A DNA stretch of 64,000 nucleotides from Pipra filicauda (Eukaryota; Chordata; Aves; Passeriformes; Pipridae). Made by a program: the position numbers and the translations under genes. Location of the stretch: the NCBI RefSeq assembly GCF_003945595.2, contig NW_024104672.1:124001-188000 (forward strand), given 5' to 3'. The notes under the pieces were generated by a model, which was not told where the DNA came from, searched no databases, and saw only the letters and a program-made list of their open reading frames with translations. Shown piece by piece: positions 35,187 to 48,600 of the stretch (its first letter is position 1; the number at the start of each line of letters is the position of its first letter).

Positions 35187-36214
35187 CACATTGCCTTTCA
35201 GGGGCTGGATTTGAAGGTGTTGCCTTAAGGGTAAGAAAATGATGAAATTCCACTGCAGCACGAGTAAAGGGGTAGAGAGCAGAGAGCAGAAATGCAAGCA
35301 GCTGGATTTGAAAGATGAGGTCTTTAGAGGTACAGCTCTTAACTATGTAAAAGTTAAACTATGGGCAAAATTCTGCATTGCAGTTTTTCAAGGGATTCAT
35401 AATACTCCCCCAGTTTTAGATGAAGATTTTGTCCACCAGTTCTAGGCTGTTTTAAGGCTAGCAGTGCTCTGATACCACTTCAGGGATATTTTATTGCAAT
35501 CCATAAAGTGACTGCAACTAGTGTGGCCATAGGTAAAGACCAACAGTATTTTGGAGTAGCACAAGTGTGGGTGCACGAGTAAAATATTCAGTGTCTTACA
35601 CTTATGTCAAAAATGTTGAGTGATTGCAAATTAGGCCTAAGATCACCAAATGTGGTTGAATCTGGCACAAAATAGCAGATAGTTGACATATCACTTCTTC
35701 AATGCAGTATGAAGGTCATGAGCATTTTTCTTTTTTACACGGAAGCATATATTTAATAACAAAAATTTAATTTCAGATAGCACTAGATCAATGTTAAACA
35801 GTATTAATTCGAGGATAGTAAATGTTTAGTTCTTACCTTTATCAGTTAGAAGGAAATCAGCAGCAAGCAGAGAAATTTGGCTGTTAACCAATAATAGTAG
35901 CATATTTGACTTCCCTCACCCTGAAATTGCTCTTTTTGTAATGGTTAACTGCTCTGTTGTAACTCACAGCAGGGGGGGTAATTTTCCCATTAAAGGAGGC
36001 AAGATAAAAGGAAAGAAAATTCCTTCCATCACACGTGTTAGAACCCATTTGGAAGAACAATCATTACAGTACACTAAACAATTCCAGGTAGGAAGGTCTA
36101 GTCCGGTTTTAGAACTTCGGACTATCATCGGAGGAAAGAGGTTGTTAAAGGAATTATGTTTGAATGTAAGGCATTTTCTGTTTTAGTTTCTCTCAGGTTT
36201 TACGGCTTCTTGCA

Positions 36215-36905
36215 CCCACGGTGCGCCAAAATCCAGTGGAAGCGGTGGGCCGGCTCGGCGTTTCCCCGCTGCCGCCGGGTCCCCGCTCAGGGCGGCTCGG
36301 CCGCCGGCCCTTCCCTTGTAGGGGACGGGCGGTGGTCGGGGAGAAGGAGGCAGAGCCGCTATTTCCCTCCCTCACTCGATCTCGTGGTCCCGTTCCCTCT
36401 GCCCCCGTCGCACCGCGCCCCTCTGCCTGTCTCTGGGCACGCCGCCCCCTCGCCCTTCTTCCCCCGGTGGCCCCGGGTCACACGCGGGATAAAGTTTCCC
36501 GTGGAAACTAGAGCGGTAGCGCTTTCCGTGACGGCAGCACCGGAGGATAAAGACCCTGGGAGGCCGCGGGTCCCCGGCAGTCCGTGTACCTGCTGCGCCG
36601 GGTCGGTTTCCACGCCGTGTTTTTCCGCCTGGGTTGGTATTCTCCGCGTTCACCTCCTCAGGCGCCCCGAGCAGCGAGCGCTGGTTGCCTGGGAGGAGCC
36701 GCTTTGACAGGCTGAGCAGAGCTGTGCCCGGGCCCCGGGGGTGCTGTGAGCCCTCCTCTGCTTCCCGGGAGGTGTGCCCATGTGCCTGGGCCCCGGCTGG
36801 GAGTTGTCAGGGCGAGAGGGGCGCCTGGGCAGGAACCCTCACCTGAACAAACAGGTGCAGGCAGCTCGTCCGTGTGGCTTGGGCTGCGCAGGAGATCTGA
36901 AGCCA
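36215..36905 (+). promoter_or_regulatory. DCDC2: DCDC2 CpG-island promoter / 5' UTR
   Basis: A GC- and CpG-dense block that ends just before the DCDC2 start codon. The transcription start presumably lies inside it. At 36684-36689 there is GTTGCC, a perfect left half of an RFX X-box, without a good right half. DCDC2 is a ciliary gene, so RFX control would be expected, but the site is weak. The block also carries an in-frame upstream ATG at 36780. Confidence 0.7.
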
Positions 36906-36911
36906 CCGAGC

Positions 36912-39653
36912 ATGACTAGTCCTGGCACAAAGGGCTCCTGGCTCTCGCAGCCGACAGTGAAGAGCGTGCTGGTGTATCGCAACGGGGACCCTTTCTTCCC
37001 GGGGCGCCGTATTGTCATCCACGAGAAGAAAGTGTCCAACTTCGATGTATTCCTGAAAGAGGTGACAGGCGGGGTGAAGGCACCCTTTGGAGCTGTGCGG
37101 AACATCTATACCCCCCGGGGTGGGCATCGTGTCCGGCAGCTGGAGGAGCTCCAGAGTGGAGAGCAGTATGTGGCTGGTGGCAGGGAAGCCTTCAAGAAAC
37201 TCAAGTAAGTGGCTAAAAAGTAACGTAACATTTATGCAGAACTTGAATATCAGCATTTGGGGCTTGGCACCGTGGCAATACTTTAGAGGACCCCCCATCA
37301 CATCCCTTTTATTAGGCATTGCAGAAAGAGAACATAAAGGCTGTGAGCCAAGGCAAAAGGAAAAGAGCTTTAGAGGTGAGCCACAGAAAGGCTGCTGATA
37401 CCATCAGTCGCATGTGCCATCTCCTTGACATGACAGTACAAAAGGAGAAACAGCTCTTTAACCTCCAGGACATGCAGCAATGGCACGTTGTTGTGATGCC
37501 TGTGCTTAACTGAAGGGCTGAGTATCAGTATTTGTGCTCAGGAGTAACAGGGGGAAAGCTGTAAAAAGGTGGAGTGTTGACAGTCCTGCCACGAAGTTGA
37601 TGAGCCTGGGAATCTAATTCCCCATGGTTCCTTTCTAGTTTATTTTTTTTAAAGTCTAAAGTATTCTACCCAGCTATCCACCTCTCCATCACTTCTGTTC
37701 ATTTTGCATAGGCATGTAGCTTTTTTTTGACCAGAACAACTGAGTCCCTCCTGCTATTTAAAAGATGACCACTTGCTTTCTTTTTCCTACCTGGACACCA
37801 AGAATTAAGCTGACAGTTTCTCTGTTTTTAGTGAGTCACTGGAAGAATAATGTGGAGGAGGTCTGAGCTTTTAGGTGTTTTCCGCAAGTGGCTCTGCATG
37901 TGAACAGTAATGGTTCTTAATTCTGGCAGTGAATTTTACGGTCTCATTATATGTTGTCTTCAGTCTTTGTGGGCATTTTTCCTGCAGTTGAATTAAAAAA
38001 TATAAATCTCAAAATTAACAATCCCTTTCTGGAGGTGGTTGAGAATTTATATGCTAAACTATCAGCTTTACAGGGTCTTCCTCATCTTGGTTCTGTAGAG
38101 TTGCGGACACTACATTTTTCAGGAAAGCTCATTACTACATTTATCTTTTCCAAAGCATTGGCATGCACTTTTAAGCACGGCCTGGAAGCCTTGCTGGATC
38201 TTCCTGTCCCCTCACCCTGAAGCCTTGGAATCCTTGTGACCATACCTTGTGGTACCTTGATATATGATTCAAAGAATGAATGGTGCTTTTTCTTTCTTTC
38301 TATCTTTCTTTTTTTTTTTTTTCCTTGGTTCTACACCTTCATTCCGTTCTCATGAATTCTCAACTTTGGCCAGGCAGGAAAGTTTCTTCTTGCAAACAAA
38401 TGTTATCCCAGTCATTAACTACAGAACATGACATTACTAGAGGACTGCAGATGCATTGAGAGCTCTCAGGTCTTTTGATGAGCCTGCACTGATGCTTGGC
38501 ATTAGGTATACCTGATTTCTCAAATAAGGTCTTCTACTCCTAAAAGCCCAGTAAAGCACCTGTGGTTTTCCACTGGAAGTGGGAGCAGAGATGACAAATG
38601 CCCATTACCTAATGTTGGGTTAGATGCTCCCAGCACAAAATAGATGCCCCAGCCATTGCTGTTCCCATGTTTAGCTTTTGGCAGAAGGTGTGGCTGTACT
38701 GAGTTACATCTTATCTCTTCTAGAGCCTTGAGAACTTGAAACATCTTGCAGTACCAGGAGCTACTGAGAGCTGCGTTCCCGAGGAGAGCTGCTCTCATGG
38801 CTCTCAGAGTGCTGATAAGGGAAAGGAGTGAGCATGGTCCGGGTACCTGGGTAGTTGCCTATTTGCCAGTCTATGGGTTACTCATACCTGGAGACTTATT
38901 TAATTCCCTTTCTTTGGGAAGGCAACGTACAGCTAATCCATCACTATGTGTTTCAGCTACCACTTTCGTGTTAATGCAATGTTTTTAGTGGGAATGTGCA
39001 CTCTGATGGAGAGCAGTGTCGTTCAAATAGGTGTACTTTGTTTGCTTGTCCAGTTGAGGCTTGTATTTTGTCTATTTAAAAATCAGTCATGAAGATGCTA
39101 TTGGTTCATCCAGCCACAAGAAACCAGTGTTCAGATGTGGCCACATTCTGTTGAAACACAAGTGGTGTAAATCCTTTTACACTTTAGCTGATGCCCTGAG
39201 TTAAACTCAGGTGTGGAGGAAAACTTTAGATCTAGCGGAGATTTACTGTGAGAAACTAGGAGGCAAGATGATGACTTTTGAAAACTTGGGTAAATTGATG
39301 CTGTGCTGAGATTTATTGATCCACCTCACAGTAGTATATGAACTTCTTTCAGATGAAGGGTTTATTGATGGTCTGTTCTAATCACCAGTGTTTGGTTCTC
39401 CCCAACTTTTGTATTAGCCCAAAGAGACAGCCTTCAGATTTATTTTAACAGTCCCTTATTAAAACCTTGAATTACTTACTTCTCTGTTATTGTGAGGCAT
39501 GACAACTTTTAAAACTTTCATGTATGAAAAAAGTGAAGAAATATTTGTATTGTGTAAGTTAGATGCTTCTGTAAATGATCAAACCTCTTTTCTTTCCACA
39601 GCTATTTGGACATTGGAGAAACAAAGAAAAAACCTGCTGAAGTCAATAATGAG
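36912..39653 (+). other. DCDC2: DCDC2 first doublecortin (DCX) domain
   Basis: Exons 1 and 2 encode residues of about 17-105: VKSVLVYRNGDPFFPGRRIV, HEKKVSNFDVFLKEVTGGVK, APFGAVRNIYTPRGGHRV and EQYVAGGREAFKKLNYLDIG. This is the complete N-terminal DCX ubiquitin-like fold that binds between protofilaments. The start of the NYLDIG motif is split across the exon junction (AA|C). Confidence 0.95.
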
Positions 39654-42600
39654 GTAGGATGAAATATTTAAGAAGTAAACCTGCAGTTAATGTTAGTGCC
39701 ATGCCTGCATTCATGCCTGATTTTTTAATATATACTAATTTTATTTAATAATAATACAATTATCTACCATTCTGAACACATTTTTTTCAGTGATTATTAC
39801 TCTGGTTGCTCTGAGCACAATGCACTCTCTTCTGCTCAGCTTTCTGAATTGCCGCATTCAGTTAAAAACTCAGTGAGGAAAAAATCCCCCGTTGTCTTCA
39901 TTGGATCTGGTCATAAATCTGAGGGAGATTTTTACATGCAGAAAAGATGGTGGGAATGAGAATTTTGGGAGTTTTGGAACAGCAATTTTTCTTCAAAACT
40001 TGGTATTTTCTCTGAAGAAGAAACAGTTTTGTTTGAAAAAAATCACACTTAGTTGAAACGCTTTTCCCAGTCACTGCCATTGTCCATTGTAAACTTATAA
40101 CTGCATGACTCTGCGTTATTTACACTGTTTTACTGTGTATGGAGATAGCAGTGATTCCCAATAAACATTTGAATTACAGCTTCTGCCTGAAAAGAAGCAT
40201 CAGCTCACTTGTTTTTCACTTTTTTTTGCCTTTTGCTGTTATGCCACATTTCCAGCAATTTAGCGGTTTCCATGGTGGGTGTCTTCAGGCAGTAGGACAC
40301 CTTGTACTATATGAACCCTCAAAATTACCCTAATGACATTTACTGTGATACTCACATACTTCTTATTCAGAGGCTATGAAATACAACACCTGCATTTTAT
40401 AATTGAGCATAACTTTGTAACTGCTATTTTTTTTAAATGGGCACACTCAACAGGAAGATCAAATTCAAGCTGGAGATTTAATATACTACTACAGTATGCT
40501 GATGGATTTTTTCCAGTTTGTTTATTTACACAATTGGGCAGAACATTGTAGTGATGGTTTTGTTTGTTTTGTGTAGCCATGAATGTCTCTGTGTTGTTTT
40601 GGGTCTTTTTTACAAAGGAAAGAGACGAATTTTTAAAAATAGAAAAAGTTATTTAAACACTGGTGAGGCAGCAGGGTTATACTCTGTTGCTGACGTGCAT
40701 ACAAAACTGAGCAACACACTTTCACATACGCATTATCTAAGCTTTTGGGTTTTGACCTCCAGAATTTTTTCTTATTCCAGTCCTGAGCCTCCTCTGGTCA
40801 AGTTTTCTGAATTTTGCTGAAAATAGTTACTTGCTGGGTACACAGACAGCAAAACAAGCAGTGATTTAAGTAAGAGATTATAATTGGGGGTGGGCAGGGA
40901 GGGAAGAGTTAAAATGTTTGTAGCAGTATTGCACTTACTTGAATCTTCAACACATAAAACATAGTTCTGAACCAAAAAAAACCCCTCTTAGGATGAATGA
41001 CCAGTGTTTACTCTTTTTTTTCTGAATAACTGAATATTTGCATAGCTGAAAAAGAACTTGAGGAAATTGCTTCTAATTATATCTGAAAATGCAGTGGTTT
41101 GCCCTGACTATTATGTGTGACTTCCCTTAATAGTGTATGGTGTGACTAATTCCATGTGCCCTTTGCTGAGAAGGTAGTTGTCTTTGTGGTAGACTCTTGA
41201 CAAAATCTCCTGATACTGCTAGTTATGTGTACAACTACTTTAAGGCTAGTTTTAAGGCTAATTATTTTGCTGAAAAACCTTAGAAGATTCTTGATGTAAC
41301 AGAAAGTCTGTTGGAGAAGTAGTTGTAGAAGTTGTGAGGTTTTTTTACTTAAAGTTGCATGTTTGGTAAAAGAGGCTTCTATTATTTCTTTTGGAATCAG
41401 TGCTTATTGTGTATTATCTTACCACTTTCAACCATCTCTCAGGGCTTTGAAGTAACACAGTAGAAACCATCCATTATCTCAGCTTTCTTCTTCCTATTTG
41501 ACTTATGTTTGTAATCTCCACTGTCTCCCTGTGGAGAACTTAGCTCCTGTGTGGAGTTTAACTTTGTGATTGATTTATTTGGGGAGAGGAGTCCATAAAA
41601 ATGAGATGAAAATAGTAATAGTCTACAGATTTTTATGTGAGCTTATATATAACTTACTAATTGTTTTCATGTCCTAATAATTTAGTCCTAGGAATGAAAT
41701 TCCAAGGGGCTAGTAACAGAATTTTGAATGCCTAAATATATTATGTTAAAATTATATGAGGCTGCAAGTTCTGTCTTTATTTTTTTTTTCAGGCATTCAC
41801 TTAGAAATCAAAAACCTAGATCTGTTTTAGCACCAGGAGGGGCAGCAGTATTCTCTTTGATTCTGCTGGATTTGCATCAGCAAACAACAAAAAAAAAATC
41901 ATAGTTTTCCGTGGAGTCTTGTAGCATTCTTGTATACAAGCCCTCAAAAGTATTTTGCTTTTATAAGACATTATTTTAAATTGATTTTCAAAAATAAAAT
42001 CCTCCCTGTTCATTTCATTAGAAGAACAATAAAATGAGTGTATGTGTGAATGACAACATGGCTGAAGAAAGAAATGTCTTAGTCCTGCAAACTCAGCAAG
42101 AGCTGCTTAGCTACATGCTTAGATACAAGGGTATCAGTCCTGGTTGTATGAAGCACATTTAATTTGGCACTTCCTGTCTGATGAGTGTTTCTCAGTACGG
42201 GTTTTTCTCCACTAAAACGATTACAAATATCTACTTCCAATTCTGGTTAGTGTAAAGGGAGTCAAAAGGAAGAAAACTTCATGCAGCAGCTGTAAATTGT
42301 GTATTTGTATACAGCTGTGTGTTTTCTTTTCTGTTAGTTAAACTGCCAAATGCTTGACATCTGTTTTTGGGAGCACTTTAATGTTGTTCTTTGAAGGCAG
42401 CATCTCAATTACTTTAAATTTGCATATAACTACAAAATATCTGTCAAACTAAAATTAAGCAAGAGAAAATTGCTGTTCAAAATATGGTGTAAATCCTCTG
42501 ACAGAGCCATCATGCTGTAATAATAGATCTCAAAATTTTAACAGTTGTGTTACTGGTAGGAAAAACAGCAAGAAGATTTCATCCTGACCCAAGCTAAAGC

Positions 42601-45600
42601 TTTATAACAAACTATTTCTCAGGTGTCTTTCCATCCATCACTTCTTTTGGAAACTGAGCTGCTTTTTTTGCAAGAGAGATCCCTTTTGTATCAAAGATGA
42701 TCTGCAAGTACAAATACACGTTATGTGTGCTAGTGAGATGATGTGCTTGAGGAATCTAACAATTAATCTCTTGAGAAAATATGGACCAACAGAATTACCA
42801 TTTGTTTATTATAAGCTTAGTTGTTTTTAAAAGATACTGCATGTTAATTTTCCGATTTTAATGTGTAAAATATGGACATTTATATTTCTCTAGGAGCTCT
42901 CTGATCTAGATGATCTCTCCCTGTGCACTCAAAAAGCTGAATTTTACTTGCCACTGGGGCTGGATAAGCTGCTGAAGAATTGATTGAGCTTTTGTATTTG
43001 CAAATCCTGTAGGCAGCTATTTGTTTTAAACTCTCTTTGCTTCGCAAAAATGTGTTCAGCTGAAACCTCCTTTCTTCTTTGGCTTCTTATGACCAGCAGT
43101 GTTTTGAACACTGTATTAAATGAACTTTGGCATGTCTTATTGTAAAAACAAGAATTACAGGTGCCTAACAAAAGCAGATGTATTTTAATATTGCGAAACC
43201 AGTCTCTTGCAACCGAGAGAAAAAAGGAAGTGTCTGTATGAAACAGCATCTGTTATCAAAAGTCTACAGCAGGCCTGCAGTAAGCTGCTCTATTGACTGT
43301 GGACACAGATTTGCCCTTGGTTGATAGCAGATGGATCTTCTTTGGTACTAAAAACATTGAGGTTTTTTGTCTGCACTTCACTTTTTCTCCTGGACTTCTG
43401 GGACAAAGTGATTGTTTGGCAATCTCTGACACAAGTATTTTTTATATTGCTCAAGATTCAGTCATTTGTGTTGCACTTGGATTTTTTAACCAACTTTTTT
43501 ACTAGAAAAGCGTTTATAAAGTTATTTAAGAAAACTTTACTTATATGTTTTACTCTGTGTAAGCCACATCAAGAATAAGCCCTAAACTATACAAGAAGTA
43601 AGGATGACGTAAACTCCTTTCCTTAGGTTTACCACTGTTTTCTGTGATGTTTAAGCCATGAAAACATCTTGGTCCACAATTTTATTACCTTTGCCTACTT
43701 TCAGTGTGTTTATAACATTATTACCCATCAACTGGGGACACTGTAGAGCAGTAGGCATGAAAACTGGTGTCAGAGCTGTCTGATTGCAGGCCAAGTGACT
43801 GGTTGAAGCAAGGGTCACTTTACCCCATTCTTTGAGTGGTGGGTTCATTCCAGAGTGCTGTCATTTAGCATGACAAATGGTTGTATGTGGCTCTTGGACT
43901 GTCAGATGGAGTGATGCATGCCAGGGGCCCTGGTGTGAGGGATGCAGTAGAGACTCTCTGCCCACTACCCACCAGGTCTTGTTTTACATTTCCAGCTCCA
44001 GGTTCTACCAATGTTCAGCCTGGGTACCCTTCTGCAGTTCTGTTGCCTCACATGTAGTAGTTGTGTGTCACATTAATATGTAACATTTTTCCAGTGATTA
44101 ATCACTTTTTTCATTGTTTTACATAAACTTCTTTTATTGTTCCATAACCCTTTTTCAATTGCAGCTTCTTCTTTTATCATGTGGTTTACGCGTGGTCACA
44201 CTTGTAGAAGGATTTGTAGAATGGAATAATCAGTATTTTTACTAATGATTCTTTAGAGGATTAGTAAAGGTTCCTCAAAACACTTAATAATTACACGGAT
44301 TTGAATAAATGTTTGAACATTTTGAAAATTTTAAATTTCTTTTTCTGATCCAGTGCCTGTCAGTCCTCACATTGGTCGCATTCTGGATGACATAGACTTG
44401 GGCTAGGACATAGAGTGTACACTTTTGCTGGCTAGGGAGCTTCACGGAATGTGTCTGTTCCTGGGATGAAGTGTGACTGTGGAGTGAAACTGCGACTGGC
44501 ACAATGTGTCTTCTACTGGTGGTCTCCAGCTACACTTAGTAGCACTCCTGGTGCAGGGTCTGGTGGACCAGACATGATTAATAAGCAGATCACAGTATAG
44601 GTCAGTTGGCCACTGTGTTCTTGGTGAGATCCTGGGCCAGGAAAGGTGCCCTAGTTGTCCAGTGCTGACAGAAGAGGCAAGCACCATGACAGGGGAACGT
44701 GAGGTGTAAAATACAGTGTTTGAAACTTGGTAGACGTGAACTCAGCATCAGGATTTTTCCACAAAAGCATCTAAGATGTTGCTATAAAAGTATTTTGAGG
44801 AGCTACAATTCCTGTGTTTTCCTCTGTTCTTCCATATTTCAAAATTAAATTATTCTAGTACCATTTGTGGCAACTGTTTTTCTGCATCCTTTTTTGCTAG
44901 ACAGTGGAGTCACCACTCATCTGTCAGAAGTAATATGATTGGACTTATCTGTAAAAATAGAATTTTGGAAGTTTATAACGTTTCTTGATTTCACAAATTA
45001 TTTTGGTATATTTATACTGGATATACCTTGTCTCTAACCTATTTTTTTTCCCCCAGTACATTCTCATGAAAAATGACAGCATTTATAATTATTTTTTTTT
45101 CAATACTGGCATTTATCGTATCTGACAACATGCATGTGTAGTCATAAGAAAAATCTTATCATTTTTCAATGAGTAGACTCTTGATTCACTTTAATATTTA
45201 ACTGTCAATTAGAAATCAGTATTTTCTCTGTACAGGAGATAGTATTATAAAAGTGACTGAATAGATAATTAGAGATTATCCCAGCATGTGCAGATTACAG
45301 CTTTACAACATGTTCTTTCCATCTTCTTTCCTCAGAATTAAAAAGAAACAAACATGATTTGTGCTATCCTAAATTGCTAAATACAAAATTCTGTATGTCT
45401 GGAAACAAATTGTGTATGGAGGTTCCTCTTCATATTCCTTTGCCAGTGTGGAAAACTAAACCCTCTTGCTACTTCATTGCCAATATGCAGAAGTAAACCC
45501 TGTTGCTACTCCAGATCTGACTAGTTTGATTTCTCTACTGCTGGTGTCACAGACTAAGTAAAAATTTTCTCATTTTCTGATGCTAAATTATTTAATGATT

Positions 45601-48600
45601 TTACTGTAAGTATATTTTAGGGAATAAGTCTATCAAAATGCAAAGATTAAAGATTAAAGAATGTGATATACATCTTCAATCTCATGAGCAACATCTTTAA
45701 TAGTTAAATTTTCTGTGTCATTGTTTTGTGTTTAGTATCCTGGTAACATAATTAGCACAACAAGACATGCAAAACAAATACTCTTCCTGAGTGTTCAGGA
45801 GGAATTGGAGAAGAACTGACCAGACATCCAGTTAGAAGATAAGATGTGTCCTTTTTTCCTAATTGGACCCATGAATGCATAAAATTTCTCTTTATTCCAT
45901 TCTGTATACCTGAACTGTGCAATTTTGAGTATTTTGATTAGCAACATGCTTACAGATGGATTTAGTGGATTTTTGGGCAGCAGAAAGACTTGTAGAGGCT
46001 TTGGTTCATGCCACTGGAGAATTTAATGGTCTGGATCGAGTTTGATCTGGAGCATGAAAGTTGATCTCTTCCTTGATTATCGTCTGCCTTCTGTAGGGTA
46101 CCTGTTCTGTAGGGTAGCTGCTCTTTCTGGCCTGTGAGGAGACTGGGAGGAAGGGAAGAGGTGCCAGTACTGAAGCTTTTAATGATGAGCCATGAAGGCC
46201 AGAGACTTCTTATTGGTTTAAATGGGTCTGAGGAATTTGGGGAAAATACACAAATCATGAGAGGCAAGACTGGTCAGAATTGGCAGTATAATGTCAGTGT
46301 CAGAAATGAGTATCAGGATCTATTTTGCTTAAATAAAATCTGTGTTATTGATGCCATCATTGTGTGTTGTAAGCAGTGTAGGTATAGTGTCATGCAACTC
46401 AGAGAAAAAATAGGAGCTATTTGTGGGATCCAGAAGCAACACAAACGTGATCTATTTGGGAGCACTGCACAGTGCCTGGGCAGAGAAAGCCATGCCATTG
46501 TCTGCCTTATCCCGGCTGAAGATCTGGCTCCTAGTCCAATGCCCAAAAATTATGGCAGATTCCGGGGCTTAACTAGATGAGGTAGACTTCCTGCCAGGTG
46601 CACAGGGAATATGAACTCCATTTCACTTGCCATGGCTGGAAAAGAGGGTGATTTACCTCAGTGGTGAACAGGTTGGCTTTAAACACTTTGTGAATTTTTT
46701 AGGAGCTTTGCAGTCTAGAAGGCTTCTGAATCAGTACATGACTGTTTCTTCTGGCATAGTTCATTATCAGCTCCTCTCTGCTTTATGTGGGCTGAGAAGT
46801 TTGTGTGCAGCTGTAGTGTTGTGGCCTATTTATGTAAGCTTGGGAATACACTCAGGTAATAGCAGTTTGAGTGGTGCTTTATATCCTCAACCAGTAGAAA
46901 GGCCTAGTAGTCTCTTACTCAAGGCTGTTTTGTACTATCCAGTGTACCATCTAGGAGTGCAAAGTAGCCAGGAAAATGTAGATTATCCAGGTTAATTACT
47001 GTGTAGGATAACTGAAATGGTTTTGTACTGACCAAACACCTCAGTGAGTTTGACTTCTCAACTTTAGTCAATGTGTATAAAATGTTCATTTAAAAAAAGT
47101 CATGTTTCTATGAAACAGATAAGGTGTTTCCTGTGTTGTAATAGCTTTAGAAAACTTATTGTTCTAATTTGGTTTTGATCACTGAACCTTGAACATTCCT
47201 TTCTTTCACATCACAGGATGGTGATGGTGTGTATCGATGGGGTTTTGGTTCTTTTGACCCCGGTTCTACCCTGGGGAAATGCAAATATTTGTTCTCAATT
47301 TTCTTGGGCACATTGATTAACAAACAGGCCATTGTAACAAACTGGCAAGGCCATGGCTCACTGCATGAGCTGATAAATTTGGAATGTGACATTGTGTTGA
47401 AATATTTAAAGCTTCAAAAGGTTAGTTATAAAATGACGTGAGTAATGAGTGAGATGTTCATTGCGCCCAGGACTATATTAATGGCAATAAGAAAGACCAG
47501 CTCTTAAACCTTACAAATCAAACCAGCACAGAGCATTGGACTCAGACACATTATGGTTTTTGACTGTTTTGGTTTTTTTTTTGCTGCTGTCCAGTATGAC
47601 ACTGTAAATACATGTAAACCTGTAAATCATGCAGTTGTTTGGTTTCCCACTTTGATGGGGGGGCACTTTTGGTAAGGAAAGGAAATAAATCAGATAGTCA
47701 CTCCATTTCTTAGCTGTGGATAACTGACCTGTGTCTTCATGGCAGCCTGTGAAAGTCCTTTTATTATTATTATATTTTATTATTATTAAGTGTATTTATC
47801 ATGTATCTAATTGTTCAATATGAACTGGAAGGAAAAGAAAAGCTAACAATGGCACATTTCTATTTGAACCTATTCTCAAGTGCATAAAATTTAGCTTTTT
47901 AGAAACTAAATATGCAGCCTGGCATGTTCAGAGAACAGTTAAAATGCTAATTCATGAACTGTATACTTTTCTTATATACAAGAATTGACTCTCTGAAGTG
48001 TTACATGCCTCTTGCAAGTCCCAAGAAGCCAACAGGAGGTTGGGAGTTTTCTGAGTCTGTCCCACTTTCCACTCTGTATTTGAATAGTAAGAGTGAAAAG
48101 TATAATGTAGCAAAAACTTTATGCATGGGGATTGGCAAATAGGTTCACACCAACCAAAACAAACACATAATTTTGATACATCTCCACCTTAGGAGTTATG
48201 TTTTTGACCTTTTACTGGTTAACACATTTCTGAAGAAAGAAGTGAAGTGCATTATTTTTTATCTGTGTATTTCAAACCAGTTCAAACCAGCCGTTCTCAA
48301 TGATGATTTCCCTTTAATGGCATATATGTAATGTTCTCTTCCAAATGCAAAACTTCTTGAAGTTAGAAGTAATGCATAAGCAAGGCCATCCATAGAGTTC
48401 TAAAAAGGAGTAGCATGTTTTTAGTTATTTAATGAGTTTGACTCCAAATCTTTTGTCAATGTGTATAAAAATGCCCATTTAAAAAAAAGTTCTGTTTCTA
48501 TGAAAGAGATGTTTCCTGTGCTGTAATAGCTTTAAAAAACTTATTGCTCTAATTTATTTTCAAGTGGTCAGCTGAACATAAACATAACAGAATTTTTTTA

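Larger units (their letters stand above)
32885..36200. other. MRS2-DCDC2 intergenic DNA
   Basis: No gene recognised. It contains poly-T runs near 32935-32970, an A/C-rich simple tract at about 34541-34595 and a perfect 10-bp-arm hairpin at 35162-35186. The open frames here are short and show no conserved motif. Regulatory elements for either divergent gene may lie here but cannot be read from sequence. Confidence 0.5.

Noticed and set aside
36359..36653. Minus-strand frames opposite the DCDC2 first exon, as a KAAG1 counterpart
   Set aside because: KAAG1 lies antisense in the human DCDC2 promoter, but I could not see similarity here, and the frames look like CpG-island noise.
36156..36707. 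Plus-strand open frame of 183 codons before DCDC2
   Set aside because: Lies in the CpG island, where stops are rare by composition; no conserved motif and not in phase with the DCDC2 start.
47229..47441. Plus-strand frame of 70 codons in DCDC2 intron 2
   Set aside because: Not flanked by phase-compatible splice sites and not similar to any part of DCDC2.
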